Below are positions 1 through 6,127 of a stretch of DNA of 14,846 nt, piece by piece. Both the position numbers and the translations under genes were made by a program. The stretch is from an uncultured Anaerostipes sp. (lineage in GTDB: Bacteria > Bacillota > Clostridia > Lachnospirales > Lachnospiraceae), in contig CAAEIR010000384.1 in NCBI GenBank assembly GCA_900756035.1, forward strand, positions 1 to 14,846, read 5' to 3'. Below the pieces are notes generated by a model, which ran no database searches, had not been told where the DNA came from, and saw nothing but the letters and a program-made list of their open reading frames with translations. Positions within the stretch are counted from its first letter, which is position 1, and each line of letters starts with the position of its first letter.

Positions 1-6
1 GATTCT

Positions 7-67
7 CGGTTTTTTTCGCTTCGCTCCAACTGCTCACGCAGTTCACGGTACACCGTGAAAAAAACCG
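7..67. repeat. Nested inverted repeats, possible three-way junction, downstream of yebC
   Basis: An outer 10-bp inverted repeat (CGGTTTTTTT at 7-16, AAAAAAACCG at 58-67) encloses two smaller perfect ones: AACTGC/GCAGTT (28-33/38-43, 4-nt loop) and TTCACGGT/ACCGTGAA (42-49/52-59, 2-nt loop). The two inner stems share bases 42-43, so they fit together as a three-way junction only if one gives up two pairs. The structure lies in the 3' region of yebC (minus strand), and the seven-base A run at 58-64 would read as a U tract in that transcript. It could be a terminator, a folded RNA 3' end or a copy of a dispersed palindromic repeat. The base pairing is seen directly; the role is inferred. Confidence 0.6.
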
Positions 68-80
68 TTCATGGTTCCTC

Positions 81-131
81 GTAATTTTGCCTGCAAATAG
101 AACATTACATGTTCTGCTTGCGCAAAATTAC
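81..131 (-). terminator. Long hairpin containing the yebC stop codon
   Basis: GTAATTTTGC (81-90) pairs perfectly with GCAAAATTAC (122-131). Inside it, 93-105 pairs with 109-121 at 11 of 13 positions around a 3-nt loop (106-108), leaving only bases 91-92 bulged. The stem includes the yebC stop codon (128-130). No U run follows directly; the nearest T7 on the minus strand is at 64-58, after a weak AACC/GGTT hairpin. It may stabilise the 3' end or act jointly with the 7-67 structure in termination. The hairpin is certain; calling it a terminator is tentative. Confidence 0.45.
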
Positions 132-856
132 TCGTCCCAGTTGTGATATACTTCCTGGACGTCGTCGTCTTCGTCTAATAAGTCTAATGTTTTCTGAAGA
201 CTTTTGATGTCGTCTTCGCTGGTTAATTCTACCATGGTTCCCGGAATCATGGTTACGTTGGCATCTGCCATGGAGATTCCTTCTTTTTCTAATGTTTCTC
301 TTACCTGACTGAAATCTTCCGGTGCGGTTAGAACTTCGAAACTGTCTTCTTCCTCTACGAAGTCTTCTGCACCTGCGTCTAAAGCAATCATCATCAGATC
401 ATCTGATTCCATTTCGCAGTCTTCTTTGGAAATAATGATCTGACCTTTTTTCTCGAACATATAAGAAACACATCCCGGTGTTCCGACGTTTCCGTTTCCT
501 TTGGTAAATGCGCTTCGTACATTGGATGCTGTACGATTTTTATTGTCTGTCAGAGTGTCTACAATAATAGCAACTCCGCTAGGGCCGTATCCTTCATATG
601 TAATCTGCTCATAGTTTACGGAATCAGCGTCTCCGGCTGCTTTTTTAATACCTCTGTCGATGGTGTCGTTTGGCATATTATTCGCTTTTGCCTTGGCAAT
701 AACATCACGAAGTCTGCTGTTATTATCCGGATCCGGTCCGCCTTCTTTTACTGCTACGGCAATTTCTCTTCCGATAACGGTAAAGATCTTTCCTTTTTTA
801 GCATCATTTTTTTCTTTTTTGTGCTTAATGTTTGCAAATTTACTGTGTCCTGACAT
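128..856 (-). CDS. yebC: YebC/PmpR-family regulator or translation factor
   Basis: A full-length 242-residue member of the YebC/PmpR/TACO1 family (usual length about 240). The N-terminus has the family signature SGHSKFANIKHKK followed by KKGKIFTVIGREI, and the middle carries the typical YEGYGPSGVAIIVDTLTDN and GNVGTPGCVSYMFEKKG blocks. Family members were long annotated as DNA-binding transcriptional regulators; relatives, including mitochondrial TACO1, act in translation at difficult proline-containing stretches, so a ribosome role is also possible. The protein is cytoplasmic. A GGAAGG ribosome binding site precedes the ATG. The start codon lies inside the end of the upstream CBS-domain gene (17-nt overlap), implying co-transcription and translational coupling. 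The stop codon sits within a long hairpin. Confidence 0.95.
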   Translation of the reverse strand: MSGHSKFANIKHKKEKNDAKKGKIFTVIGREIAVAVKEGGPDPDNNSRLRDVIAKAKANNMPNDTIDRGIKKAAGDADSVNYEQITYEGYGPSGVAIIVDTLTDNKNRTASNVRSAFTKGNGNVGTPGCVSYMFEKKGQIIISKEDCEMESDDLMMIALDAGAEDFVEEEDSFEVLTAPEDFSQVRETLEKEGISMADANVTMIPGTMVELTSEDDIKSLQKTLDLLDEDDDVQEVYHNWDE

Positions 857-1790
857 CTTTTTCTTCCTTCCTTTTCCTTTTTTCCACTTTCACCTGTCGA
901 ATCATTTTATCATGAATATCAACTGATTTAAATGAATATCCTTCATATATAATTTCTATTTCCTCATTGTCTTCCGGTAAATGACCCAGATGATCAATCA
1001 AAAATCCATTTAAAGTTTCAATATCCTCCACATCAAATTCGATTCCGAGAATATCTTCTAACTCTTCTAATCGTGTACTTCCCCGAACTAAATATATATC
1101 TGCCCATCCGAGTTTTGTAACATTGCGATCTTCTATATCATATTCATCCCAAATGTTTCCTACAATTACCTCCAGCATATCTTCCATCGAAACAAGACCT
1201 TCGGTTTGGCTATATTCATCAATCACAATCGCCATATGAATCTTCTTTGTCTGCATCTCCTGAAACAGGACAGACAAATTCATCGTCTGATGAACAAAAA
1301 ACGGCTCTCTTGCGACTTCGGAAAGCTTGGCATCTTTTTTATTCAAGTAGGCATCGATTACGTCTTTTAAGTATAATACTCCGATAATGTTATCAATATC
1401 ATCTTCATAAAGAGGATATCTGGAATAAGGTTTATCCAACATATAATTGAGTGCTTTCTCAATGGATGTTGTCACCTCAATGGCGTCTATTTTCTTTCGA
1501 GAGGTCATAACATCTGTTACATCCTTATCTCCGAACTCGAAAATATTCGTAATCATCTTGGCTTCGCCTTCCATGATGGCACCTTGTTCGTGTCCTTCAT
1601 TGACAATATTCATGATCTCTTCTTCATATTCATTATCTTCTTCTTTTTCATTTTCCTGTTCTGAACTATGAAGTTTTCTTTTTGCTTCTCGCAGCTTTTC
1701 TCTCTGTTTCCAGAAAAAATATCCGGCTGCAAATCCGATTACCACAGCCAATACTATTATAAGAAACATCGAGACATTGTTTTCTATCAT
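840..1790 (-). CDS. Membrane-anchored CBS-pair protein with CorC/HlyC-type C-terminus
   Basis: A 316-residue protein when started at the ATG at 1790, which has GGAG six bases upstream. An extension to 1850 is unlikely because it would run through the promoter and lacks a ribosome binding site. Residues about 7-27 form one hydrophobic transmembrane segment, followed by a charged, Glu-rich stretch (about 28-60). Then comes the pre-CBS helix (EEEIMNIVNEGHEQGAI), two CBS motifs (about 90-150 and 155-215; GVLYLKDVIDAY, GLVSMEDMLEVIVG) and a transporter-associated CorC/HlyC domain (about 225-305; GFLIDHLGHLP). CBS pairs commonly bind adenosyl nucleotides, and the CorC family is linked to Mg/Co efflux. 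The four-helix DUF21 membrane domain of the full-length family is absent; a single anchor replaces it. The substrate is unknown. The old label 'hemolysin' should not be taken literally. Confidence 0.88.
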   Translation of the reverse strand: MIENNVSMFLIIVLAVVIGFAAGYFFWKQREKLREAKRKLHSSEQENEKEEDNEYEEEIMNIVNEGHEQGAIMEGEAKMITNIFEFGDKDVTDVMTSRKKIDAIEVTTSIEKALNYMLDKPYSRYPLYEDDIDNIIGVLYLKDVIDAYLNKKDAKLSEVAREPFFVHQTMNLSVLFQEMQTKKIHMAIVIDEYSQTEGLVSMEDMLEVIVGNIWDEYDIEDRNVTKLGWADIYLVRGSTRLEELEDILGIEFDVEDIETLNGFLIDHLGHLPEDNEEIEIIYEGYSFKSVDIHDKMIRQVKVEKRKRKEEKDVRTQ

Positions 1791-1796
1791 TTTTTT

Positions 1797-1806
1797 CTCC
1801 TTTTTT
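1797..1806 (-). promoter_or_regulatory. Ribosome binding site deciding the CBS-protein start
   Basis: The minus strand reads AAAAAAGGAG followed by six A bases and the ATG at 1790. This is the only good Shine-Dalgarno near the possible starts and supports the shorter 316-residue protein. Confidence 0.75.
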
Positions 1807-1821
1807 GCGAAAACTAGATTT

Positions 1822-1850
1822 AATGTATCATTTCTAAAAGAAAAGGTCAA
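1822..1850 (-). promoter_or_regulatory. Sigma-A-type promoter for the CBS protein-yebC pair
   Basis: On the minus strand TTGACC (1845-1850, 5 of 6 consensus) and TACATT (1822-1827, 4 of 6) are separated by exactly 17 bases. Transcription would begin near 1815, giving a leader of about 25 nt before the ATG at 1790. No terminator hairpin separates mazF from this promoter, so the pair may also receive read-through from the rex operon. Confidence 0.6.
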
Positions 1851-1866
1851 ACTCTACTGCGTCCAG

Positions 1867-2220
1867 CTATGTATCAAGACTTAAACTGATCCGCAGTGCA
1901 TGATCTACCTGATCTAAAAAATCACAATTTAAATGACATACCTTTTCCCTAAGTCTGCTTTTGTCGATTGTACGAATCTGTTCCAGCAAAATTACGGAAT
2001 CCTTTTCCAACTGACATTTCCGACAGTCCAAAGGAACATGTGTCGGAAGCTTTGCCTTATTCATCTTACTTGTAATTGCTGCACAGATTACGGTAGGGCT
2101 GTACCGGTTTCCCGCATCATTTTGCAGGACAATTACGGGACGAATCCCTCCCTGTTCCGATCCAACCACCGGCCTTAAATCTGCATAAAATATATCGCCT
2201 CGCTTTATTACCATAATCAT
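1867..2220 (-). CDS. MazF/PemK-type endoribonuclease toxin (NdoA-like), no adjacent antitoxin
   Basis: A 117-residue MazF/PemK-family mRNA interferase closely resembling the pattern of Bacillus NdoA/EndoA: VIKRGDIFYADL, VVGSEQGGIRPVIVLQND and LLEQIRTIDKSRL. The Arg and Thr known to be catalytic in Gram-positive MazF (R25 and T48 in NdoA) correspond to R27 and T50 here. An upstream GTG (2226) is in frame, but GGAGAG at 2226-2231 sits five bases before the ATG at 2220, which I prefer. Five cysteines, including CRKC at about 71-74, are unusual for the family. The gene follows alr, as in Bacillus, but the antitoxin gene normally lying between them is missing: only 82 bases separate alr and this gene. 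It would cleave mRNA at short sequence motifs; the specificity cannot be read from the sequence. Confidence 0.92.
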   Translation of the reverse strand: MIMVIKRGDIFYADLRPVVGSEQGGIRPVIVLQNDAGNRYSPTVICAAITSKMNKAKLPTHVPLDCRKCQLEKDSVILLEQIRTIDKSRLREKVCHLNCDFLDQVDHALRISLSLDT

Positions 2221-2267
2221 AAACACTCTCCATTTCTCTCTTTTTTAGTTTATGAAGAGTATTGTCA

Positions 2268-2292
2268 TTTCTTTCAAAAGTATTCAAAGAAA
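2268..2292 (-). other. AU-rich hairpin between alr and the MazF gene
   Basis: TTTCTTT (2268-2274) and AAAGAAA (2286-2292) are perfect inverted repeats around an 11-base loop in the 82-base gap after alr. The stem is all but devoid of GC and lacks a following U tract, so it is more likely a weak structure or processing site than a terminator. It could lower mazF expression relative to alr. Confidence 0.3.
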
Positions 2293-2302
2293 CCCTGATT
2301 TT

Positions 2303-3442
2303 TCAAAATATTCCGCCGCTTGTATAAACCCGCGGAACTCTTTTCCCGATTCCACAGATAAATTCGTAGTTGATCGTTCCTGCAAGTTCTGCGACTTCTT
2401 CCACTGTAATTTCACAGTTTCCGTCTTTTCCAACCAAAGTAACCTCATCCATCACTGACACTCCTTCGATTTCTGTCACATCAACCATAAACTGGTCCAT
2501 ACAGATTCTTCCTATGATCGGTGCATACTGGCCCCGAATCAACACCCGGCCTCTGGAAGAAAGCAGTCTTGGATATCCATCTGCATATCCCACAGGAATC
2601 GTGGCAATTTTAGTCTTTTTGTCTGTTACATAGGTATGATTATAACTAATTCCTTCTCCTGCTTCAACCTCCTTCACATGGACAATATGTGTTTTCAGAG
2701 TCATTGCCGGTTTTAAATCCAATACCTTTCTCGATACTTCTTTCGACGGATATAAACCATAAGTAATAATTCCTGACCGTACCATATCCAGCTGGTAAGT
2801 CTGAAGATCAATAATTGCCGCACTGTTTGATACGTGCTTGACCGGAATCTCAATTCCTCTGTCAGAAAGTTTCTTTACAAATCCGTCAAATTTATTTTTC
2901 TGCTTTGCGGCAGAAGTTTTGTCTGCTTCGTCTGCACAGGCAAAATGTGTAAAAATCCCCTGAATTTTAATATTTGGAAGATTTGCTATTTTCTCTATAA
3001 TCTCTGCGGATTCCTCTGTTGGCTGAAATCCAATACGGTTCATTCCGGTATCAACCTTAATATGAACTTTTGCATCTTTCCCCAATGCCTGAGCAATCTT
3101 TGACAGAGATTCTGCCATCTCATAACAAAAGACTGTCGGCTCGATTTCATATTGAATCAGTGAACTGTATTGATATTCCGATGTATAACCGAGAATCAAG
3201 ATCGGCTGCCGAATCCCATTGTTACGCAATGTAATTCCCTCTTCGATAATCGCAACCGCGAAGGCATCGACTCCAATCTCATTTAACGCTTTCGCCACGG
3301 GAACTGACCCGTGTCCATACCCATCTGCTTTTATAACCGGCATTACCTTTACATCCGGTCCCACAACGCGCTTTACTTCTTTTATATTATGACAGATTGC
3401 ATCCAGATCAATCACTGCATGCACTCTATAATACTGATTCAT
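2303..3442 (-). CDS. alr: Alanine racemase
   Basis: A 379-residue PLP-dependent alanine racemase that interconverts L- and D-alanine for peptidoglycan and teichoic acid synthesis in the cytoplasm. The PLP lysine is K38 in VIKADGYGHG, and the second catalytic base is Y267 in GISYNHTY. Other family blocks are DTGMNRIGF (131-139), HVSNSAAI (203-210), MVRSGIITYGLYP (220-232), GRICMDQFMVDVT (311-323) and the C-terminal INYEFICGIGKRVPR. Length matches the family (about 370-390). A strong AGGAGG ribosome binding site precedes the ATG. The start overlaps the end of nnr by 17 nt. The gene order nnr-alr-mazF resembles the alr-ndoA locus of other Firmicutes. Confidence 0.98.
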   Translation of the reverse strand: MNQYYRVHAVIDLDAICHNIKEVKRVVGPDVKVMPVIKADGYGHGSVPVAKALNEIGVDAFAVAIIEEGITLRNNGIRQPILILGYTSEYQYSSLIQYEIEPTVFCYEMAESLSKIAQALGKDAKVHIKVDTGMNRIGFQPTEESAEIIEKIANLPNIKIQGIFTHFACADEADKTSAAKQKNKFDGFVKKLSDRGIEIPVKHVSNSAAIIDLQTYQLDMVRSGIITYGLYPSKEVSRKVLDLKPAMTLKTHIVHVKEVEAGEGISYNHTYVTDKKTKIATIPVGYADGYPRLLSSRGRVLIRGQYAPIIGRICMDQFMVDVTEIEGVSVMDEVTLVGKDGNCEITVEEVAELAGTINYEFICGIGKRVPRVYTSGGIF

Positions 3443-4901
3443 GACTTCCTCCTGTAACGTCTTGTATATGCTCTAAAATATCTGATGCTATCATGCTGTA
3501 AGATCCTTTCACGTCTCTGGCCGCATCTCCTGCCAATCCGTGAAGATAGACACCATGCACAGCTGCCTGATTCGGTGTAAACCCTGCCCCGAGCAGTCCT
3601 GTAATCATTCCTGCCAGAACATCTCCACTGCCTCCAGTTGCCATACCATGATTGCCGCTCTGATTAATATACAACAGATTATCCTTCTGTGCAACGATGG
3701 TTGCTGCATCTTTTAAAACAGCGGTTGCATGAAACGTCTCCGAAAGAGCCTTTGCTGCCCCGCAGAGATCCTCCTGAATCGCTTTCACTCCACATTCGAG
3801 TAAACGGGCTGCTTCCATTACATGCGGTGTCAGTATCAGCCCATGAGAATATGAAATTTTCATCTGATAATGACGGATAAGATTCAATCCATCGGCATCC
3901 AGTACCAACGGCTTCGTTCCATATTCCAAAAGATATTTGAGCATATCTTTTGCATGATCAGATATTCCGATCCCCGGGCCAAATAAGATAGCATCACACC
4001 AGGATAATGCATTTTTCATTTCTTCATATTCTCCGAAAAGACATTCCGGAAGTCTGGTCTGAAGAATTTTTCGATTTTCCCGATGCGACAGAACCTTCAC
4101 CAGCCCCGCTCCCATTCGCAGCGCCGCTTCTCCTGCAAAACAGGCAGCACCGGACATCTTTTCGTTACCTGCAATCACTAATATCTTCCCATAAGTTCCT
4201 TTATTCGAATATGCATATCTCATCGGCATAGAATTTTTCGCACTTTCCAATGTAAATGCAGTTCCATGCTTTTGAATCGTCTGATCATGAAAACCAATGG
4301 ATACTAATCTGGTATCACCACAATATTCTCTTCCCGGATAAAGCAGATGTCCTCTTTTATATCCGCCAAAAGTCACCGTAATGTCCGCATGTACAGCACA
4401 TCCCAGAACTTTTCCGCTGTCTCCGCTGATTCCGGAAGGAATATCAATAGAAATAATCTTCTTTCCGGATGCGTTGATCCGCTCTATTATATCTTTATAA
4501 ACACCTCCGACCTCTCTGGTCAGACCTACTCCGAAAATTCCTTCCAAAATCAGGTCATACGCAGAAAAATCTGTCTCGTCTAAGGGTTCATATCCGAGAT
4601 TTCCAAGAATGTTAAGTTGAGTTTTAAGATCCCCGGAAGCTTTCTTTAAATCTCCGGCCACCATAAAATCTACCGGCTGTGCCTGCTCTAAAAGAATTCT
4701 TGCTGCTGCCAGGGCATCTCCCCCATTATTTCCAATTCCGGCAATTACTAAAATTTTTGAATTTTTATCCACACAAGAGAGAACACAATCTGCCACAGCT
4801 TTTGAAGCTCTCTCCATTAAAACCAGCCCCGGTATCCCAATTTCATGAATTGTTTCCCGATCCACTTCCTGCATTTCCTGATTTTTTAACACATATTTCA
4901 T
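3426..4901 (-). CDS. nnr: Bifunctional NAD(P)H-hydrate epimerase / ADP-dependent dehydratase
   Basis: A 491-residue fusion of the two NAD(P)HX repair enzymes, the usual bacterial form. The N-terminal YjeF_N-type epimerase domain (about 1-215) carries GIGNNGGD (55-62) and SIDIPSGISGD (151-161); it converts R-NAD(P)HX to the S form. The C-terminal ribokinase-like dehydratase (about 230-485) carries GTYGKILVIAG (235-245), GPGIG (308-312), LDADGLN (334-340), LTPH (357-360), VLKD (395-398) and the nucleotide-site motif GNHGMATGGSGDVLAG (416-431). It restores NAD(P)H using ADP as phosphate donor. The ATG overlaps the acpS stop in an ATGA arrangement, with AGGAG eight bases upstream. Placement in an operon with the NADH sensor rex fits a role in NADH homeostasis. 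Confidence 0.97.
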   Translation of the reverse strand: MKYVLKNQEMQEVDRETIHEIGIPGLVLMERASKAVADCVLSCVDKNSKILVIAGIGNNGGDALAAARILLEQAQPVDFMVAGDLKKASGDLKTQLNILGNLGYEPLDETDFSAYDLILEGIFGVGLTREVGGVYKDIIERINASGKKIISIDIPSGISGDSGKVLGCAVHADITVTFGGYKRGHLLYPGREYCGDTRLVSIGFHDQTIQKHGTAFTLESAKNSMPMRYAYSNKGTYGKILVIAGNEKMSGAACFAGEAALRMGAGLVKVLSHRENRKILQTRLPECLFGEYEEMKNALSWCDAILFGPGIGISDHAKDMLKYLLEYGTKPLVLDADGLNLIRHYQMKISYSHGLILTPHVMEAARLLECGVKAIQEDLCGAAKALSETFHATAVLKDAATIVAQKDNLLYINQSGNHGMATGGSGDVLAGMITGLLGAGFTPNQAAVHGVYLHGLAGDAARDVKGSYSMIASDILEHIQDVTGGSHESVL

Positions 4902-5260
4902 CGCCGTTCTCCTATCGCAAAAGCCTGCGCATACTCCGCCGTATTTGTAATCGAAACATGAATTTGATCAATTCCAAGTTTCAATGCCAGAATCTCTGCC
5001 TGACCTGAAAGATTGATAAAAGGTGCCCCTCTCTCATCTCTCATCACCTCAATTTCATATGGTTCCACACCGAAAAAGCCGGTCCCAAATACTTTGGAAA
5101 CGGCTTCTTTTACAGCAAAATTGCCAGCTAAAGTCGCAGCATTATCATTTGCAAAAACTAATTCTTTGGTTGTAAAAATTCTCTCAAGACTTCTCTGCCT
5201 CGAAAGTAAATCTTTGATTCGTCTAATCTCCACGAGGTCTGTTCCAATTCCGATGATCAT
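4898..5260 (-). CDS. acpS: Holo-[acyl-carrier-protein] synthase
   Basis: A 120-residue AcpS-type 4'-phosphopantetheinyl transferase that moves phosphopantetheine from CoA onto apo-ACP, activating fatty acid synthesis. The N-terminal GIGTDLVEI contains the metal-binding Asp (D8). NFAVKEAVSKVFGTG (47-61) contains the conserved Glu (E52), and HVSITNTAEYAQAFAI (101-116) is the usual C-terminal strand. The length is typical of the trimeric AcpS class. The start is five bases after the rex stop, and the local Shine-Dalgarno (GAGAG abutting the ATG) is poorly placed, so translation is probably coupled to rex. The end overlaps nnr by four bases. Confidence 0.96.
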   Translation of the reverse strand: MIIGIGTDLVEIRRIKDLLSRQRSLERIFTTKELVFANDNAATLAGNFAVKEAVSKVFGTGFFGVEPYEIEVMRDERGAPFINLSGQAEILALKLGIDQIHVSITNTAEYAQAFAIGERR

Positions 5261-5265
5261 CTCTC

Positions 5266-5916
5266 TTAAATCTCACTCTCTTCCCGATTGTGAATATTGT
5301 AAGTCAGCGTCATCAAACTCTCTGCAAGATGAACGTTTTCCACGGTAACGTTCTCCGGAAGATGCAGATCAATCGGTGCAAAATTCCAAAATCCCTTAAT
5401 TCCCCAATCTGCCATCTTTCGTGCAATTCCCGGTGCCTGATCTTTCGGAATAGTCAGCGCCGCGATCTTAATATCATGGGTCTTAATAAAATTCTCAAGC
5501 TCATCTGTGTCCAAAACCTTGACTCCCCGAACAGAGATGCCGATTAACTTCGGATTGACATCAAATAATGCCATCACCTTGTATCCATAATCCTCATTAA
5601 ACGATTGATAATTGGCTAAAGCCTGTCCAAGATTTCCTGCTCCGACAATAATCATATCGTTACGCTTATCAAGACCTAAAATCTTTCCGATTTCCGTGTA
5701 TAAATTATTGACATTATATCCGTAGCCCTGCTGTCCAAATCCTCCAAAATTATTCAGATCCTGCCGAATCTGAGATGCCGTTACCATCATCTGCTCGCTT
5801 AATTCTTTTGAGGAAATTCTGGTGATATTTTTTGCTTTCAGCGCACCAAGATAACGAAAATATCTAGGCAGGCGTTTTATAACTGCTGATGAAATATTCT
5901 TGTCTGCGTTTCCCAT
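5266..5916 (-). CDS. rex: Redox-sensing transcriptional repressor Rex
   Basis: A 216-residue Rex protein. The N-terminal winged-helix DNA-binding domain (about 1-80) includes ISSAVIKRLPRYFRYL, SSKELSEQMMVTASQIRQDL and FGGFGQQGYGYNV. The C-terminal Rossmann domain has the dinucleotide motif VGAGNLGQALANY (about 91-103), followed by the NADH-site strands and a final domain-swap helix. Rex dimers bind operators at low NADH/NAD+ and release them when NADH rises, controlling fermentation and redox genes in anaerobes. GGAGGA lies five bases before the ATG. It is the first gene of a five-gene operon (acpS, nnr, alr, mazF downstream) and has a candidate autoregulatory operator in its promoter. Confidence 0.97.
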   Translation of the reverse strand: MGNADKNISSAVIKRLPRYFRYLGALKAKNITRISSKELSEQMMVTASQIRQDLNNFGGFGQQGYGYNVNNLYTEIGKILGLDKRNDMIIVGAGNLGQALANYQSFNEDYGYKVMALFDVNPKLIGISVRGVKVLDTDELENFIKTHDIKIAALTIPKDQAPGIARKMADWGIKGFWNFAPIDLHLPENVTVENVHLAESLMTLTYNIHNREESEI

Positions 5917-5946
5917 CTGATTCCTCCAAACATTTATTCTGCTTTT

Positions 5947-5975
5947 ATTATATAAGATTGTCTAATATCTGTCAA
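5947..5975 (-). promoter_or_regulatory. Perfect-consensus sigma-A promoter of the rex operon
   Basis: The minus strand carries TTGACA (5970-5975) and TATAAT (5947-5952) with a spacer of exactly 17 bases (5953-5969). Both hexamers match the consensus at all six positions. The start site would be near 5940, leaving a leader of about 24 nt that includes the rex ribosome binding site. Confidence 0.85.
5958..5975. promoter_or_regulatory. Candidate Rex operator overlapping the rex promoter
   Basis: The 18-mer TTGACAGATATTAGACAA (minus strand) is an imperfect palindrome ending in TTG and CAA. It matches the Firmicutes Rex consensus TTGTTAANNNNTTAACAA at about 9 of 14 fixed positions and covers the -35 box and spacer. 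Rex autoregulation is common in the family. The match is moderate and part of the similarity comes from the promoter box itself, so this remains a candidate. Confidence 0.4.
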
Positions 5976-6127
5976 TCTTTCCATAATCAATATGTACAAA
6001 ATTTCATAGCCGTTTCTACAGATTTTCAGCCTGTTCTGACATTTTCAGGCTAAAATGTCTTTTATTTTCACATAAAATATGATATTCTGAAGGATAGTGT
6101 CAAATATACTTTTGAAAGGAGTTTTCT
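5976..6127. other. Intergenic leader region of the ABC-F gene with a hairpin
   Basis: Together with the rex promoter this is the 211-base divergent gap between rex and the ABC-F gene. TTTTCAGCCTG (6023-6033) and CAGGCTAAAA (6046-6055) form a stem of about ten pairs with one bulged C and a 12-base loop. The 8-mer ATTTTCAG is also directly repeated (6022-6029 and 6041-6048). Weak plus-strand promoter candidates are TATGAT (6078-6083) and an extended -10, TGATATTCT (6080-6088); neither has a convincing -35. The ABC-F ribosome binding site AAAGGAG is at 6115-6121. The hairpin may be an operator, part of the promoter or an attenuator, depending on where transcription starts. Confidence 0.4.

Noticed and set aside
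660..926. 88-codon plus-strand frame opposite yebC
   Set aside because: It mirrors the coding of yebC and the CBS gene; the Phe/Leu-rich product results from reverse reading of Lys/Glu-rich codons.
1791..1850. 20-residue N-terminal extension of the CBS protein
   Set aside because: It contains the likely -35/-10 promoter and has no ribosome binding site, while the internal ATG has a well-spaced GGAG.
2227..2302. Search for a small antitoxin gene between alr and mazF
   Set aside because: The gap is far too short for the roughly 90-residue antitoxin, and no small frame with a ribosome binding site is present on either strand.
4679..5348. Two plus-strand frames of about 110 codons opposite nnr, acpS and rex
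   Set aside because: Both are antisense to well-supported genes with conserved motifs and lack ribosome binding sites.
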